Positions 1 to 9,765 of a DNA stretch of 37,482 nucleotides are shown here, in pieces. Made by a program: the position numbers and the translations under genes. The notes beneath the pieces were generated by a model that saw nothing but the letters and a program-made list of their open reading frames with translations, ran no database searches and was not told the origin of the DNA. The stretch is taken from the NCBI GenBank assembly GCA_018711945.1, contig DVHP01000013.1:1-37482 (forward strand). Reading direction: 5' to 3'. Position 1 is the stretch's first letter. Each line of letters starts with the position of its first letter. Origin of the DNA: Candidatus Ventrenecus avicola (lineage in GTDB: Bacteria > Bacillota_I > Bacilli_A > RF39 > UBA660).

Positions 1-131
1 AAGGCTAACTAATGGCGACTTGCTAGGTCTTACCATGTCAGTTTCCCACCTGACTATATATTAAACACCGAACTGGCGCACTCCTTTCATTCATTATAAA
101 TATTATACATCAAAAACTTTTTTCATACAAC

Positions 132-177
132 GTCCACTTCAAAAAAACTGGACATGTCCACTTTTTTTGAAGTGACT
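132..177. repeat. Near-perfect inverted repeat, possible bidirectional terminator or element remnant
   Basis: gtccacttcaaaaaaactggaca / tgtccactttttttgaagtgact; arms pair over about 20 bp with one mismatch; A7 and T7 tracts flank the GGACATGTCC core. Confidence 0.6.
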
Positions 178-285
178 ATATAACTATGAAAGAAAAAACT
201 TTCAAAAGGAAGCCTCTAAAACATAAAATTATTTCATTGTTAATAAAATCATACAAAACAGATTTTTTCCAATATCATCTACCAT

Positions 286-316
286 TGAAAAAAGAAGAAC
301 CTTAAGATTCTTCTTG
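286..316 (-). terminator. Rho-independent terminator of ftsK overlapping its last codons
   Basis: Minus strand GCAAGAAGAATCTTAAGGTTCTTCTTTTTTC: stem plus U tract spanning the stop codon. Confidence 0.55.
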
Positions 317-2539
317 CTCTTTTACCTTTACTAACACTTCACGTGGTTTAGACCCATTTTGAGGTCCTATAATACCTCTTTCTTCTAATAAATCAATTAC
401 TCTTGCTGCTCTATTATAGCCAAAGCGGAATCTTCTTTGTATTAAAGATGCACTAATCTTACCTGTTTGAATAGCAAAGTCTACAATCTCATTGTACATT
501 GGGTCATCGTATTCTTCTGCATCTCCCGCAGAACTACTACTAGAAGAACTAGAACTTAAAGTTGTTGTCAAAGACTCATCATAGCTTGCTTGTTGCTCTT
601 TGCAAACGTATTCAATGACTCTTCTAATTTCATCATCAGAAATAAAACAGCCTTGAATACGGATTGGAGTATTTTCTCCCATCGGCAAAAATAACATATC
701 TCCTTTTCCAAGTAACTTCTCTGCTCCAACACAGTCCAAGATAGTTCTAGAGTCTACATTACTTGCTACACTAAAAGCAATACGAGATGGAATATTGGTT
801 TTAACAACACCCGTAATAACATCGGTACTAGGTCTTTGAGTTGCCACGATTAAATGAATTCCTGCAGCTCTTGCAAGTTGAGTAATTCTCATAATAGAGT
901 CTTCTACTTCTTTCTTCGCAACAATCATCAAATCTGCCATTTCATCGACAATCGCCACAATATAATGCATCTTAGGAGTAGGATTCTCTGGATGACTTTG
1001 ATTTTCTTTTTCAATCATTCGATTATAATCATCGATCTTTTTCGCACCCTTCTCTGCAAACACATGGTAACGTCGGTCCATTTCCGAAACGACTTTTTGA
1101 AGAACCAAACTTGCCTTCTTTGGGTCTGTCACAACCGGGCATAACAAATGTGGTACTCCATTATAATTAGAAAGTTCTACTTGTTTTGGGTCCACTAATA
1201 CGAGTTTTACTTCATCCGGGGTATAACGCATCAAAAGAGACGCGATCATGCTATTGATACAAACCGATTTACCAGAACCAGTAGAACCAGCAACAAGTAA
1301 GTGAGGCATTTTAGTTAAATCCGTACAACGAGGATTTCCCATAATATCTTTTCCTAAAGCAACCTGTAAGCCACCTTTAGCCTCTAGCATTGTTTTAGAA
1401 GCTAAAATTTCTTTAATTCGAACAGACGAAATGGCTTGATTAGGTATTTCAATACCGATTGTACTTTTCCCTGGAATCGGTGCTTCAATACGGACGTCTT
1501 TCGCTGCTAAGGCAAGAGCAATTTCACGGTTAATGGAACTAATCCGGCTAACCTTTGTACCACTTGGCACAACCACTTCAAACTGTGTAACACTAGGTCC
1601 CATATGAATGTCCACGACTTTTCCAGAAATTTGAAAATCATTTAAAACTCTCTCCAAATTCTGTTTATTATTAATTAAAAATTGATTAGAATTGACTTTC
1701 TTAGATTTTTCTGGATTATCAAGTAACGACATCGGTGGAAGCTTGTAATTTGGATTGGCTGAAACAATCGGTGCTGGAGCACTTTCTTCTTTAGGAGTAT
1801 CATGATGTTTTAACTCTTCGACACTGTTTACAATAATCGATTTTGGTAACTCACTATCCTCTTCTACTTGATGTAATCTGCGATCAAGATCTTTTTCACG
1901 TTTGTCAACTTCATCTTCTTCGTGATCCTCTTGACTCTTCTTCTTTAAAGATTTAAATTTAGCAATGATATTATTCAAAATATTTGATAAGTTGACATTA
2001 AAGAGTAACACAACACCAAATAACCCTACAAAGGCAAGAACAATATAAGTCCCATTGATACCAAATAAAGAATCAAAACCAAAGGAAAATACAGCTCCAA
2101 TGATTCCTCCTCCGATCACTATGGATTGTTGCCCAGAACTCGCAAGAGCATTATTTGCCCCGATACTAGCAACACGACTCATATAATTATCAAGGGTTGC
2201 TTGAAAGATATCAGTAGGACGCTCTACCATCGTTGCAAATGTTAAATGACTGATTGTTAAAATAACAATCACCAATAAATAAAAACCAATATATCTTGCA
2301 CTAAAGAAATTTGGAAGTTTTCTTTTGATTAGCATATAAAAACCACAAATAAGCACAAAAATCAAGATAAATGGCCACCATTCTCCCATTAAAAACATTG
2401 CAAACTTTTTAATTAAAGCACCGACTGGGCCAAAACCAAAGCCAATAAGCCCAATTAAAATAAGAACAAGGCCAGTTAACTCCACACTGTAGCCTATACT
2501 TTTACTATTTTCACTTGATGTTTTCTTTTTCTTTGCCAT
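302..2539 (-). CDS. ftsK: DNA translocase FtsK/SpoIIIE
   Basis: N-terminal TM segments, Walker A VAGSTGSGKSVCINSM, IVDEMADLMIVAKKEVE, C-terminal winged-helix gamma domain (ASLIQRRFRFGYNRAARVIDLLEERGIIGP). ORF extends to 2584, but a GGTGA RBS favours the MAKKKK start. Confidence 0.95.
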   Translation of the reverse strand: MAKKKKTSSENSKSIGYSVELTGLVLILIGLIGFGFGPVGALIKKFAMFLMGEWWPFILIFVLICGFYMLIKRKLPNFFSARYIGFYLLVIVILTISHLTFATMVERPTDIFQATLDNYMSRVASIGANNALASSGQQSIVIGGGIIGAVFSFGFDSLFGINGTYIVLAFVGLFGVVLLFNVNLSNILNNIIAKFKSLKKKSQEDHEEDEVDKREKDLDRRLHQVEEDSELPKSIIVNSVEELKHHDTPKEESAPAPIVSANPNYKLPPMSLLDNPEKSKKVNSNQFLINNKQNLERVLNDFQISGKVVDIHMGPSVTQFEVVVPSGTKVSRISSINREIALALAAKDVRIEAPIPGKSTIGIEIPNQAISSVRIKEILASKTMLEAKGGLQVALGKDIMGNPRCTDLTKMPHLLVAGSTGSGKSVCINSMIASLLMRYTPDEVKLVLVDPKQVELSNYNGVPHLLCPVVTDPKKASLVLQKVVSEMDRRYHVFAEKGAKKIDDYNRMIEKENQSHPENPTPKMHYIVAIVDEMADLMIVAKKEVEDSIMRITQLARAAGIHLIVATQRPSTDVITGVVKTNIPSRIAFSVASNVDSRTILDCVGAEKLLGKGDMLFLPMGENTPIRIQGCFISDDEIRRVIEYVCKEQQASYDESLTTTLSSSSSSSSSAGDAEEYDDPMYNEIVDFAIQTGKISASLIQRRFRFGYNRAARVIDLLEERGIIGPQNGSKPREVLVKVKEQEES

Positions 2540-2643
2540 ATCATTCACCATATTCATTATATAAAAGAAAACAAAATAATGCAAAACATCTTTGCATTAT
2601 TTGACATTCATTCCCTGAAAAAAAATTCACAAACGATCACGAT

Positions 2644-2973
2644 TTATAAATCTTTGATAGCTTTTTTTCGCATCTCATCATACAACTTATATAAATATTG
2701 CACATGATTTTCTAAAAAGAAATAATGGACAACATAAAATAATAAGAAAACAATTAAAATTGCAAAAATAATTAAGAAGGTATAGGAAATCATTCCTAGG
2801 GCTAAAAAGACTAAAGCAAAGATTGCAAAAAAGAAAGTGACGAATAGATGAATCAATCGTTCATGCTGGAAAAAACTTATTTTCACAGCTAATTCTTCTA
2901 AATCATTTTTCTCTACTTTCTTCTTCAGTTTTTCCTCCACTTCTTGGGTATAGCTCATCAAGTATTGACGCAT
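2644..2973 (-). CDS. Small membrane protein, unknown function
   Basis: 109 aa with two hydrophobic segments; AAGAAAGGAAG RBS upstream of the ATG at 2973. Confidence 0.6.
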   Translation of the reverse strand: MRQYLMSYTQEVEEKLKKKVEKNDLEELAVKISFFQHERLIHLFVTFFFAIFALVFLALGMISYTFLIIFAILIVFLLFYVVHYFFLENHVQYLYKLYDEMRKKAIKDL

Positions 2974-3871
2974 ATTTTTTTCTTCCTTTCTTAAAATGAT
3001 TACATAATAATACTACCACTATTGCTAAAATTATAAAAATCCATAAATCTTTACAAAGCACATTGACCATATAATTCGTAAATTCCTGAGCTGTAACAAT
3101 TTCTTTCATAATCCACTCTTTTATTATGGTACTTAATATAATTTCGACTCCAATAAAAACAAAAATATAGGCATACAGCATTTTTTGTAAATAGAGCCAA
3201 AATTGTCTTTTATGAAAATTACATGCTATTAAAATCACGAACAAGATAAGAACACTAATAACCAAAACAAGGATTGTTTTTGAGTAAGTAAGCCACCCTA
3301 GAAAATGCATAACATCTTGTAAGCGTATTCCATGATAAAAAACAATATTTTCTTCGAATCTCTGAGCTAACAAATTCATCGTTGGAAAAAAATCCATAAT
3401 CACTTTAGAATATTTTTCTACATTATTTTCAATCAGCTGTTTCTGAGTTTCAGTAAAGGGAAGTCCTTTAGCTTCCAAAGATTCCTCTACTACTTTATAA
3501 TTTTGCAGTACCAAAGTTTCAATATCTTCTTTCAATATAACAGGAACCTTAGTTTCATACAAAAAATAATTTAATATTTCTATAGTATACTTGCTCAAAA
3601 AATCTTTTGTTACATCGCTGTTTAAAACATCTTCAATAGTATCGCTTGGAATTCCTATTGTTTCCAAAAAATTTCTAATATCTTCTACAAAACGTGTCCC
3701 CTCTTCTCCAAAAGAATTTAACAAAAAACTAATATCTGTAGCTTCTAAGGTTGCACTTAACTTTTCTTCCTGTAAATTCCATTTCATAATTAAAGAAACA
3801 GTCAAACAAATACTAATAATTGCAAGAAGAATCGTGGCCAAAATAGAAACTATTTTTCGAAACGTTTTCAT
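2903..3871 (-). CDS. Multi-TM membrane protein with large extracytoplasmic loop, unknown function
   Basis: 322 aa; N-terminal TM, about 140 aa soluble region, then further TM segments. Confidence 0.65.
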   Translation of the reverse strand: MKTFRKIVSILATILLAIISICLTVSLIMKWNLQEEKLSATLEATDISFLLNSFGEEGTRFVEDIRNFLETIGIPSDTIEDVLNSDVTKDFLSKYTIEILNYFLYETKVPVILKEDIETLVLQNYKVVEESLEAKGLPFTETQKQLIENNVEKYSKVIMDFFPTMNLLAQRFEENIVFYHGIRLQDVMHFLGWLTYSKTILVLVISVLILFVILIACNFHKRQFWLYLQKMLYAYIFVFIGVEIILSTIIKEWIMKEIVTAQEFTNYMVNVLCKDLWIFIILAIVVVLLCNHFKKGRKKYASILDELYPRSGGKTEEESREK

Positions 3872-3890
3872 ATATGCCTCTTTTCTCGCT

Positions 3891-4631
3891 TTAAATAGAA
3901 TTTAATTGATAGGATAAATCATTAATTCTCGCAATAAACGCTTCATAAGTATTATAAAGTTCGTCGGTTGCAAAAGAAATGTATTCTCCTTCCAACTCCC
4001 AACTATCTTGATGATTCGTTAAAAATGTCATTGTATTAGAAACAAGTGCAAGATAATCATCTAAAGTATCGATTAAAAGTTCTACATCTTCTTTGGTAGC
4101 CTGAAAATCATCAGTAATAGACTTTTCAAGTTCCTCTTTAATTGATTCAGCAAAGAACCCCTGAATATCATCAAAATATTCCATAATTTTATCTTGTTCC
4201 AATAAAGAAAGCATCGTCTCTTTTTTCTGTTCTAAATCTTTTCTTGTTTGCTCTACATATGCTTGACTATCCACAAATAAAGGCCCATCTTCTAAAATAG
4301 CATTCGCACTAAGTAACCCTTGAAACTCTGAACTAGATACAATCTTTTCTAATCCTTCTAACTCCTGATAAACATCACGAATATAATTTTTCGTCGCCCG
4401 TTCCAACTCGCCAAACGTACCATCTAAAACTGTTCGATCTGTATAATAATAAACTCTATCATAATCTATAGTATCTCTTTCTACTAACTCCTCAATATGT
4501 GCAAATTCTTGTTCTAAAACCGTTGCTTTTTCTTGTATAGCATTTATAAAAAACACATAGAGCACGACAAGGAATACTAAAACGATGCCAATTCCTAGAC
4601 AAATCCTTTTAAATATTTTCTTTTTCTTCAC
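3891..4631 (-). CDS. Membrane-anchored extracytoplasmic helical protein, unknown function
   Basis: 246 aa; N-terminal TM (ICLGIGIVLVFLVVLYVFFI) followed by a charged helical region. Confidence 0.65.
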   Translation of the reverse strand: MKKKKIFKRICLGIGIVLVFLVVLYVFFINAIQEKATVLEQEFAHIEELVERDTIDYDRVYYYTDRTVLDGTFGELERATKNYIRDVYQELEGLEKIVSSSEFQGLLSANAILEDGPLFVDSQAYVEQTRKDLEQKKETMLSLLEQDKIMEYFDDIQGFFAESIKEELEKSITDDFQATKEDVELLIDTLDDYLALVSNTMTFLTNHQDSWELEGEYISFATDELYNTYEAFIARINDLSYQLNSI

Positions 4632-4660
4632 ATTATCACCCCAAAAACTCCTACAATCTC

Positions 4661-5662
4661 TTAATTAAATTTATAAATTTTTTGAGCAATTTTGTAACCT
4701 GGAATAGAAAGAAATCTTGGTAAACATGTCGCTCCAGATAAACTCAATTTGCATGTTTTATACAACATCGGATTTTTTTCCTTTAAATATTGCCATAACT
4801 CTTTTCTTTTTTGTTGATGTTCCTTGGTATTAGAGATTTGTAATAAGATAGTCGATACACTCATCATAATATCAATATAATGAATGAGATATTTTGCGCA
4901 ATTTCGATTTGTATCCCAATATTCATATGGATCATAAAAATCAATCATTAATTTATTGACATACAGTTGTTGTTCAATTCGCTTAATCATTGTTTTCTCA
5001 TTAACAGATTGGTCTTCTCTTCCAATAAAGTAACGATAAAAAGGGGTATTTAAATAATACATTGTCTTAATATAAGGAAGAGGATAATATACAAAAATAT
5101 TATCTACATAAAATGTTTTTTCTGGTAATTTTAAACCTGTTTCTTTTAAAAATTTTGTATTATAAATAACGGAATGCATAAGTAAATAAGCATCTTTTTT
5201 GAATTTGCCTACTTCATCCCAGCCAAAAACTTTATTTTCTGGTAATGTATTCACATATTTAATTTCTTTTTGTTCATGATGTCTTTCATAGACATAATTT
5301 ACAACCATCATATCTACTAAAGTGTTGTCTTTTTTTAACTTTTTAATAGCCTCTAACACTTTTTTTAAAGACGCTTCATCTACCCAGTCATCAGAATCGA
5401 CCACTTTATAATAAAGACCTGTAGCTAGTTCTAACCCTTTATTTACCCCAGAGCCATGGCCACCATTTTCTTTATGAACTGCTCGTACAATATCTGGATA
5501 CTTTTTTTCATACTTATCGGCAATCTTAGCAGTGTTATCACGACTTCCATCATCTACCAAAATAATTTCAACATCTTTTCCTCCAACTAATAAAGATTCG
5601 ATACAATGTTCCATATAGCTTTCTGAATTATAACACGGAACAGCAAATGTAATATATTTCAT
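4661..5662 (-). CDS. Glycosyltransferase family 2
   Basis: FAVPCYNSESYMEHCIESLL, IILVDDGSRDNT, VDSDDWVDE: GT-A fold motifs. Confidence 0.92.
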   Translation of the reverse strand: MKYITFAVPCYNSESYMEHCIESLLVGGKDVEIILVDDGSRDNTAKIADKYEKKYPDIVRAVHKENGGHGSGVNKGLELATGLYYKVVDSDDWVDEASLKKVLEAIKKLKKDNTLVDMMVVNYVYERHHEQKEIKYVNTLPENKVFGWDEVGKFKKDAYLLMHSVIYNTKFLKETGLKLPEKTFYVDNIFVYYPLPYIKTMYYLNTPFYRYFIGREDQSVNEKTMIKRIEQQLYVNKLMIDFYDPYEYWDTNRNCAKYLIHYIDIMMSVSTILLQISNTKEHQQKRKELWQYLKEKNPMLYKTCKLSLSGATCLPRFLSIPGYKIAQKIYKFN

Positions 5663-5682
5663 AACAACTCTCTTTCTATAAC

Positions 5683-7404
5683 TTAATTATAATAGGAAAG
5701 AATAGAATTAGCAATATTTTCTCCTATAGTACTTATATTTTGCATAATCCACAAAGCATCGTCATACTGGTCATGATAAGCAACCTCAATTAAAGCTCCT
5801 GTTGGTAAAAACTCATCGTTTACTTCTCCAAGCGCCCCATTTGCGTATTTGACACCCCGATCATATGTAGAAACGGCATTTCCTGGATAGATACTCCATA
5901 AATTATTATAAATATTGGTTGCAACCGAAAGAGCATTCGACTGGGCATCATCGACATAGATTTCAATCCCACGTGCTTCGTGACTTGAAGAAGCATTCGA
6001 GTGAATTGCCAAATGAAAATCAGCATGGACATAGTTACTTGTAGCAACCCAAGCATTAATATCCCCACTCGGAGAATTACGATATACCGTCACTCCATTA
6101 TTTTTTAAAGTAGCCTCTACAACATCAGCAATTTTATTCATAATTTCCATTTCAGTCGTAAATCCAGTACTAGCAACTCCATAATTTCCATTTTGATTGC
6201 TTGGACTTAGATAAACTACTAAATTTTTCTCACGAACTTGAAAATTATAAGTATTGACCTCAGAATCATATCGATTATTAGAAACAGCATAAGTTTTAAT
6301 GGTTGCATCACCATTAATAACAATTGGCTCTTTATAAACCATACTATCGGTAGTTGGATCACTACCATCCGTTGTATAATAAATCGTTGTATTTGCAGTT
6401 CTACTTTTTAACTCTACTGCCGTACCAGCCCGAATAAATGTTGGATTATGAGAAACGTAAACCGGATTTGTTGTTTCCTTCGCCCCTATACTTACATTGA
6501 CACTTAAAGTTTCAGCGATCTCAGTATAATCCTCATACACTGCTTCTAATACGATACGATAATCTATATTTTCCATAAAAGCGTCAGCTGGTATTACTAC
6601 AAAATTACCTTTTTTCAAAACTTCTATTCGATTTACCAAATTCTCTCCCATATACAAATTCGCATAAAAATGATTGGCATTTTCTCCCCCTAAAAATTCA
6701 ATAATAACATCATTCCATCTTGTTCGATATCCATCATTTGGGCTTATCAAAGTAAGCTTACCAACAACCGGAGTATTTAAATAAAAGTTAAAGGTACTAA
6801 CAATTCTATCATAACTATTTTTAAGTCTCGCCGTAATACGTCCAGAATATCCTTTTACGACATCTTGAGAAATCACAATATCCTCTCCTGTTACAACACT
6901 TTCGTAAATCTTATTCTGATTATAAAAGAGTTCCACAGTATAATTATCTTGCATATGATATCCTTCTAAATATAACACCATGTCTTGATTCTCTGTAATA
7001 TAATGATCTTGTGTTGTTAAAAACGTTGCATCCTGATAGGTATATTCTAATTTATTTGTGCTTTCTATTTTCTCCTCATTTTTATTATATGCAACAACAT
7101 CAATTGTAAATGTTTCATTATAGTTCGCGGTAAAATTAGTAAGAGGAATCACTTCAGTATCACTTGTAGTTTGATAGATAACTTCATCATCTTTCATAAT
7201 CTTTGCTTCATACTTTGTCGCATGATTAGAACTAGTAACATTCAAAACTAAAGAGGAACCAACACTTTCCACATTAGTAATAGAAAACTCACTTAACTTA
7301 GGATACATAAAACTTTGGTATCCAATCCAAAAGAAAGCAAAATTTACAACAATTAAAAGAATCACCCCAATAACACATAAAGTTCGCTTATATTCTTTTT
7401 TCAT
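5683..7404 (-). CDS. N-acetylmuramoyl-L-alanine amidase (Amidase_3) with Ig-like and chitobiase C-terminal-like domains
   Basis: N-terminal TM; TTIYYTTDGSDPTTDSMVYKEPIVINGDATIKTYAV (chitobiase C-terminal type); VVYLSPSNQNGN...HADFHLAIHSNASSSHEARGIEIYV...GALIEVAYHDQYDDALWI. Confidence 0.88.
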   Translation of the reverse strand: MKKEYKRTLCVIGVILLIVVNFAFFWIGYQSFMYPKLSEFSITNVESVGSSLVLNVTSSNHATKYEAKIMKDDEVIYQTTSDTEVIPLTNFTANYNETFTIDVVAYNKNEEKIESTNKLEYTYQDATFLTTQDHYITENQDMVLYLEGYHMQDNYTVELFYNQNKIYESVVTGEDIVISQDVVKGYSGRITARLKNSYDRIVSTFNFYLNTPVVGKLTLISPNDGYRTRWNDVIIEFLGGENANHFYANLYMGENLVNRIEVLKKGNFVVIPADAFMENIDYRIVLEAVYEDYTEIAETLSVNVSIGAKETTNPVYVSHNPTFIRAGTAVELKSRTANTTIYYTTDGSDPTTDSMVYKEPIVINGDATIKTYAVSNNRYDSEVNTYNFQVREKNLVVYLSPSNQNGNYGVASTGFTTEMEIMNKIADVVEATLKNNGVTVYRNSPSGDINAWVATSNYVHADFHLAIHSNASSSHEARGIEIYVDDAQSNALSVATNIYNNLWSIYPGNAVSTYDRGVKYANGALGEVNDEFLPTGALIEVAYHDQYDDALWIMQNISTIGENIANSILSYYN

Positions 7405-7475
7405 GGTTCACCTCTACTTCCTACCCTATTTTACGTATACTATTTTACACGATTTCACCACTATTTTTCAAGTAA

Positions 7476-7510
7476 AAGAAAAAAGAAGAAAACAATAAAT
7501 TCTTCTTTGC
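7476..7510 (-). terminator. Rho-independent terminator
   Basis: aaagaagaa (7482-7490) / ttcttcttt (7500-7508), U-rich on the minus strand. Confidence 0.5.
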
Positions 7511-7563
7511 AAAAAATAAATATTATTTTATATCGAACCTCTTCACTACCGAGCTTTGTTATA

Positions 7564-8430
7564 TTAGCTCTCTTGTAATTTTAGGATTTCCTGTCTAGAT
7601 AAGCCAGTGGATTTCATTATCGTAGAGATATCAATGTTGAGATTCAATAAATTCTTAGCGATTTCTATACTACGCGCAATTCGTTCTTCTCTTTTTCCTT
7701 CTTGAATTCCTTCACGTCTTCCATTTCTCCTTGCGATCTCTTCATGTTTTCCAACTAAACTTTTAAATTTTAAAACAGATTCATTATTTACAAATTCTTT
7801 CATTACTTGTGCTAAATTCATAAGAATCTCACTTCCTTCCGCTATTTCTAATCTTTCTTCATTACTTTTAGCATAAATCATTTTCATTAACTTTAATAAT
7901 TTTTCTTTTCTGTTATCATCATAAGCTACATTTTCTATCGTGTCAAGACGATAAATATATCCTTCTACATCTTCAGAAAGAATTTCTTTCGTCTTCTTGT
8001 CCATAAAAAGAAAATCTGTTTCAAACTCAGCGATTCTAGAAACTTGACAAGATTCACAAAAATTATATTGCGTGACTTTTGGTTGAGTTTGGTACTTTTC
8101 ACCGATTTCCAAACTAGTGCCATAGACTCTAGCAAGATAAACTCTACTTTTTGTGAAATCATCTTCTTCAAAAGACGTGTACATTTCAAGGGTTATAAAT
8201 TCATCCCCAACTTTGGCCAAAATATCTGAAGTGATTCCTTTGTCTTTTAATTTGGTCTTTTCTAAGAAAACTTCATTTAAAACAGTGACTTTGCCATTTA
8301 AAGAATGTCTTTCATATCCTTTTAAAAGTTCTAGTAAGTATTCAGTGAATCTAACATTTTTTTGAGTTCCGAAAATCTCTTTAAACATCAAATCACCATG
8401 CAGATTATCTAAGATGCTAATATTAGGCAA
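7564..8430 (-). CDS. Rpn family recombination-promoting nuclease / PD-(D/E)XK nuclease family transposase
   Basis: NLHGDLMFKEIFGTQKNVRFTEYLLELLKG N-terminus, GDEFITLEMY, C-terminal GRREGIQEGKREERIARSIEIAKNLL...GLSRQEILKL. Confidence 0.8.
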   Translation of the reverse strand: MPNISILDNLHGDLMFKEIFGTQKNVRFTEYLLELLKGYERHSLNGKVTVLNEVFLEKTKLKDKGITSDILAKVGDEFITLEMYTSFEEDDFTKSRVYLARVYGTSLEIGEKYQTQPKVTQYNFCESCQVSRIAEFETDFLFMDKKTKEILSEDVEGYIYRLDTIENVAYDDNRKEKLLKLMKMIYAKSNEERLEIAEGSEILMNLAQVMKEFVNNESVLKFKSLVGKHEEIARRNGRREGIQEGKREERIARSIEIAKNLLNLNIDISTIMKSTGLSRQEILKLQES

Positions 8431-8521
8431 TTTTTTTCTCCTTTCTAAGAAGAGTTTTTCTCTTCTATTATAATTATTACGGAAAAAAATTAGATTTCCT
8501 TTTTTTAAGAGAAATTTTTCA

Positions 8522-8557
8522 AAAAAAACTATCTAGTTTGCAAACTTAGATAGTTCT
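8522..8557 (-). terminator. Rho-independent terminator downstream of 8563..9558
   Basis: aactatcta gtttgcaaac ttagatagtt hairpin with an A8 tract on plus (U tract on minus). Confidence 0.7.
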
Positions 8558-8562
8558 ATAAA

Positions 8563-9558
8563 TTATTTCTTTATTTTTTCTTTAGCAAGTTTTTTATTTT
8601 CCTTAGTAAATCCCACTAAGGCATTAGGACATTTTTTTACAATAGTATCAAAAATCTCTTCATAGATTTCTCTACTCTTCTTCGTATAAGTACCCATACT
8701 GGCAATACCATGCATTTTTCCATCATTTGTCATAATCTGAATACTCTGACTAGTTTTAACTCCACGTTGTCTAATTTCATAAGGATAAATCCAAATGATA
8801 TCCTGATACAAAATAGCTTCAAAAGTATTACCAAAGTGAACCACGTAATTCTTAGTCAAAGCTGCATGAGCAGTTTTATAGAAAAATGTTTCTTTATCAT
8901 TTAATTCTTGGTCAATCTTTTGAATATCTTCATTAGACAATTTCTTGATGTTTTTCTTATAACGCATTAACATAACCCCACCACATAATAATACAATCGC
9001 ACCAACGGTAATGACAACAACTCCTATGATAACAAAAACATCCGTTTCAGTTAAAGGAAGCGCTTCCGCATCTAAATAAACATCATTAAAATATCTTGTA
9101 AAATCACCAGAAGTAATCTGATCTTCTTCCTCCATTTCTTCATTATACACTTCAATAGCAATCTCTTTAATATCTTCTGGAATCGTCTTTGTCATTCCAC
9201 TAATACGTTTGGGGTTCTCAAGTAAATCATCTGTAAGAAATGATTCGTAAGTATTATCTCTCATTCTCACAACATACATATAGTTTTCATCAAACACATA
9301 GTAAAAATAATAGTCTTCTTCCCCTTCAAAATAAGCAAATCCATAAGGTTCAGCAGTCACATCAATATAAGCATATTCATCTGTTTGTAAACCACTCTCC
9401 ATTTGACCTGCCAAAGAAATAGCCTCTGGAGAACTATTCTTGTAAACTCCATATAAAATAAACAATATGGCAACAACTACTAAAAAGATTCCTATCAAAG
9501 CCATATTTCTTAATCTGTGATATTCCTTCATCACATTCTCATTCGTAAATCCTTGCAT
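8563..9558 (-). CDS. Membrane protein, two TM segments with YcxB-like cytoplasmic C-terminus
   Basis: 331 aa; TM near residue 20 and again near residue 180; C-terminal domain resembling YcxB/PH-like proteins. Confidence 0.5.
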   Translation of the reverse strand: MQGFTNENVMKEYHRLRNMALIGIFLVVVAILFILYGVYKNSSPEAISLAGQMESGLQTDEYAYIDVTAEPYGFAYFEGEEDYYFYYVFDENYMYVVRMRDNTYESFLTDDLLENPKRISGMTKTIPEDIKEIAIEVYNEEMEEEDQITSGDFTRYFNDVYLDAEALPLTETDVFVIIGVVVITVGAIVLLCGGVMLMRYKKNIKKLSNEDIQKIDQELNDKETFFYKTAHAALTKNYVVHFGNTFEAILYQDIIWIYPYEIRQRGVKTSQSIQIMTNDGKMHGIASMGTYTKKSREIYEEIFDTIVKKCPNALVGFTKENKKLAKEKIKK

Positions 9559-9723
9559 ATACTCTAACTCCTTTTCTAAAAATATTATATAGTAAGAGCA
9601 AAAAATAATCTACTAAAAACTATGAAATCTGTATAGATTTCTACACTTTCCTTTGATTTCATAAAATAAATGAAAAAAATCTTCTAAAAATAGCAAAAAA
9701 TACAAAGTTTTGAAAAAAAATGC

Positions 9724-9752
9724 TTGCAGATGTCACTTTTCTATGATAAGAT
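9724..9752 (+). promoter_or_regulatory. Putative sigma-70-type promoter for tRNA-Ala
   Basis: TTGCAG - 17 bp - TAAGAT, upstream of the tRNA. Confidence 0.6.
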
Positions 9753-9765
9753 GTATTTGTTCGTT

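Noticed and set aside
485-560. Poly-serine stretch in FtsK as possible phase-variable repeat
   Set aside because: Encoded by mixed Ser codons (AGT/TCT), not a simple slippage tract; likely a flexible linker before the gamma domain
854-1144. Plus-strand ORF antisense to ftsK (and similar ORFs at 3591, 8044, 8153, 8710, 9240, 10412, 10696, 13809, 15543, 19648, 20694, 21152, 21454, 24038, 27339, 30337, 31683, 32252, 34172)
   Set aside because: Antisense to well-supported genes; low-complexity composition, no RBS or family motifs; shadow ORFs
302-2584. FtsK as the T4SS coupling ATPase
   Set aside because: Has standard FtsK/SpoIIIE architecture including the gamma domain, and lies about 18 kb away with unrelated neighbours
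5820-6068. Same-strand alternative-frame ORFs inside real genes (5820, 7965, 21222, 21549, 24663, 29253, 31156)
   Set aside because: Embedded in longer convincing ORFs, biased composition typical of frame shadows
7564-8430. Active transposon at the Rpn gene
   Set aside because: Rpn proteins are stand-alone nucleases; no terminal inverted or direct repeats noticed around it
9624-9641. Palindrome GAAATCT-gtat-AGATTTC upstream of 8563..9558
   Set aside because: Short, AT-rich, no adjoining U tract or regulator; too weak to call an operator
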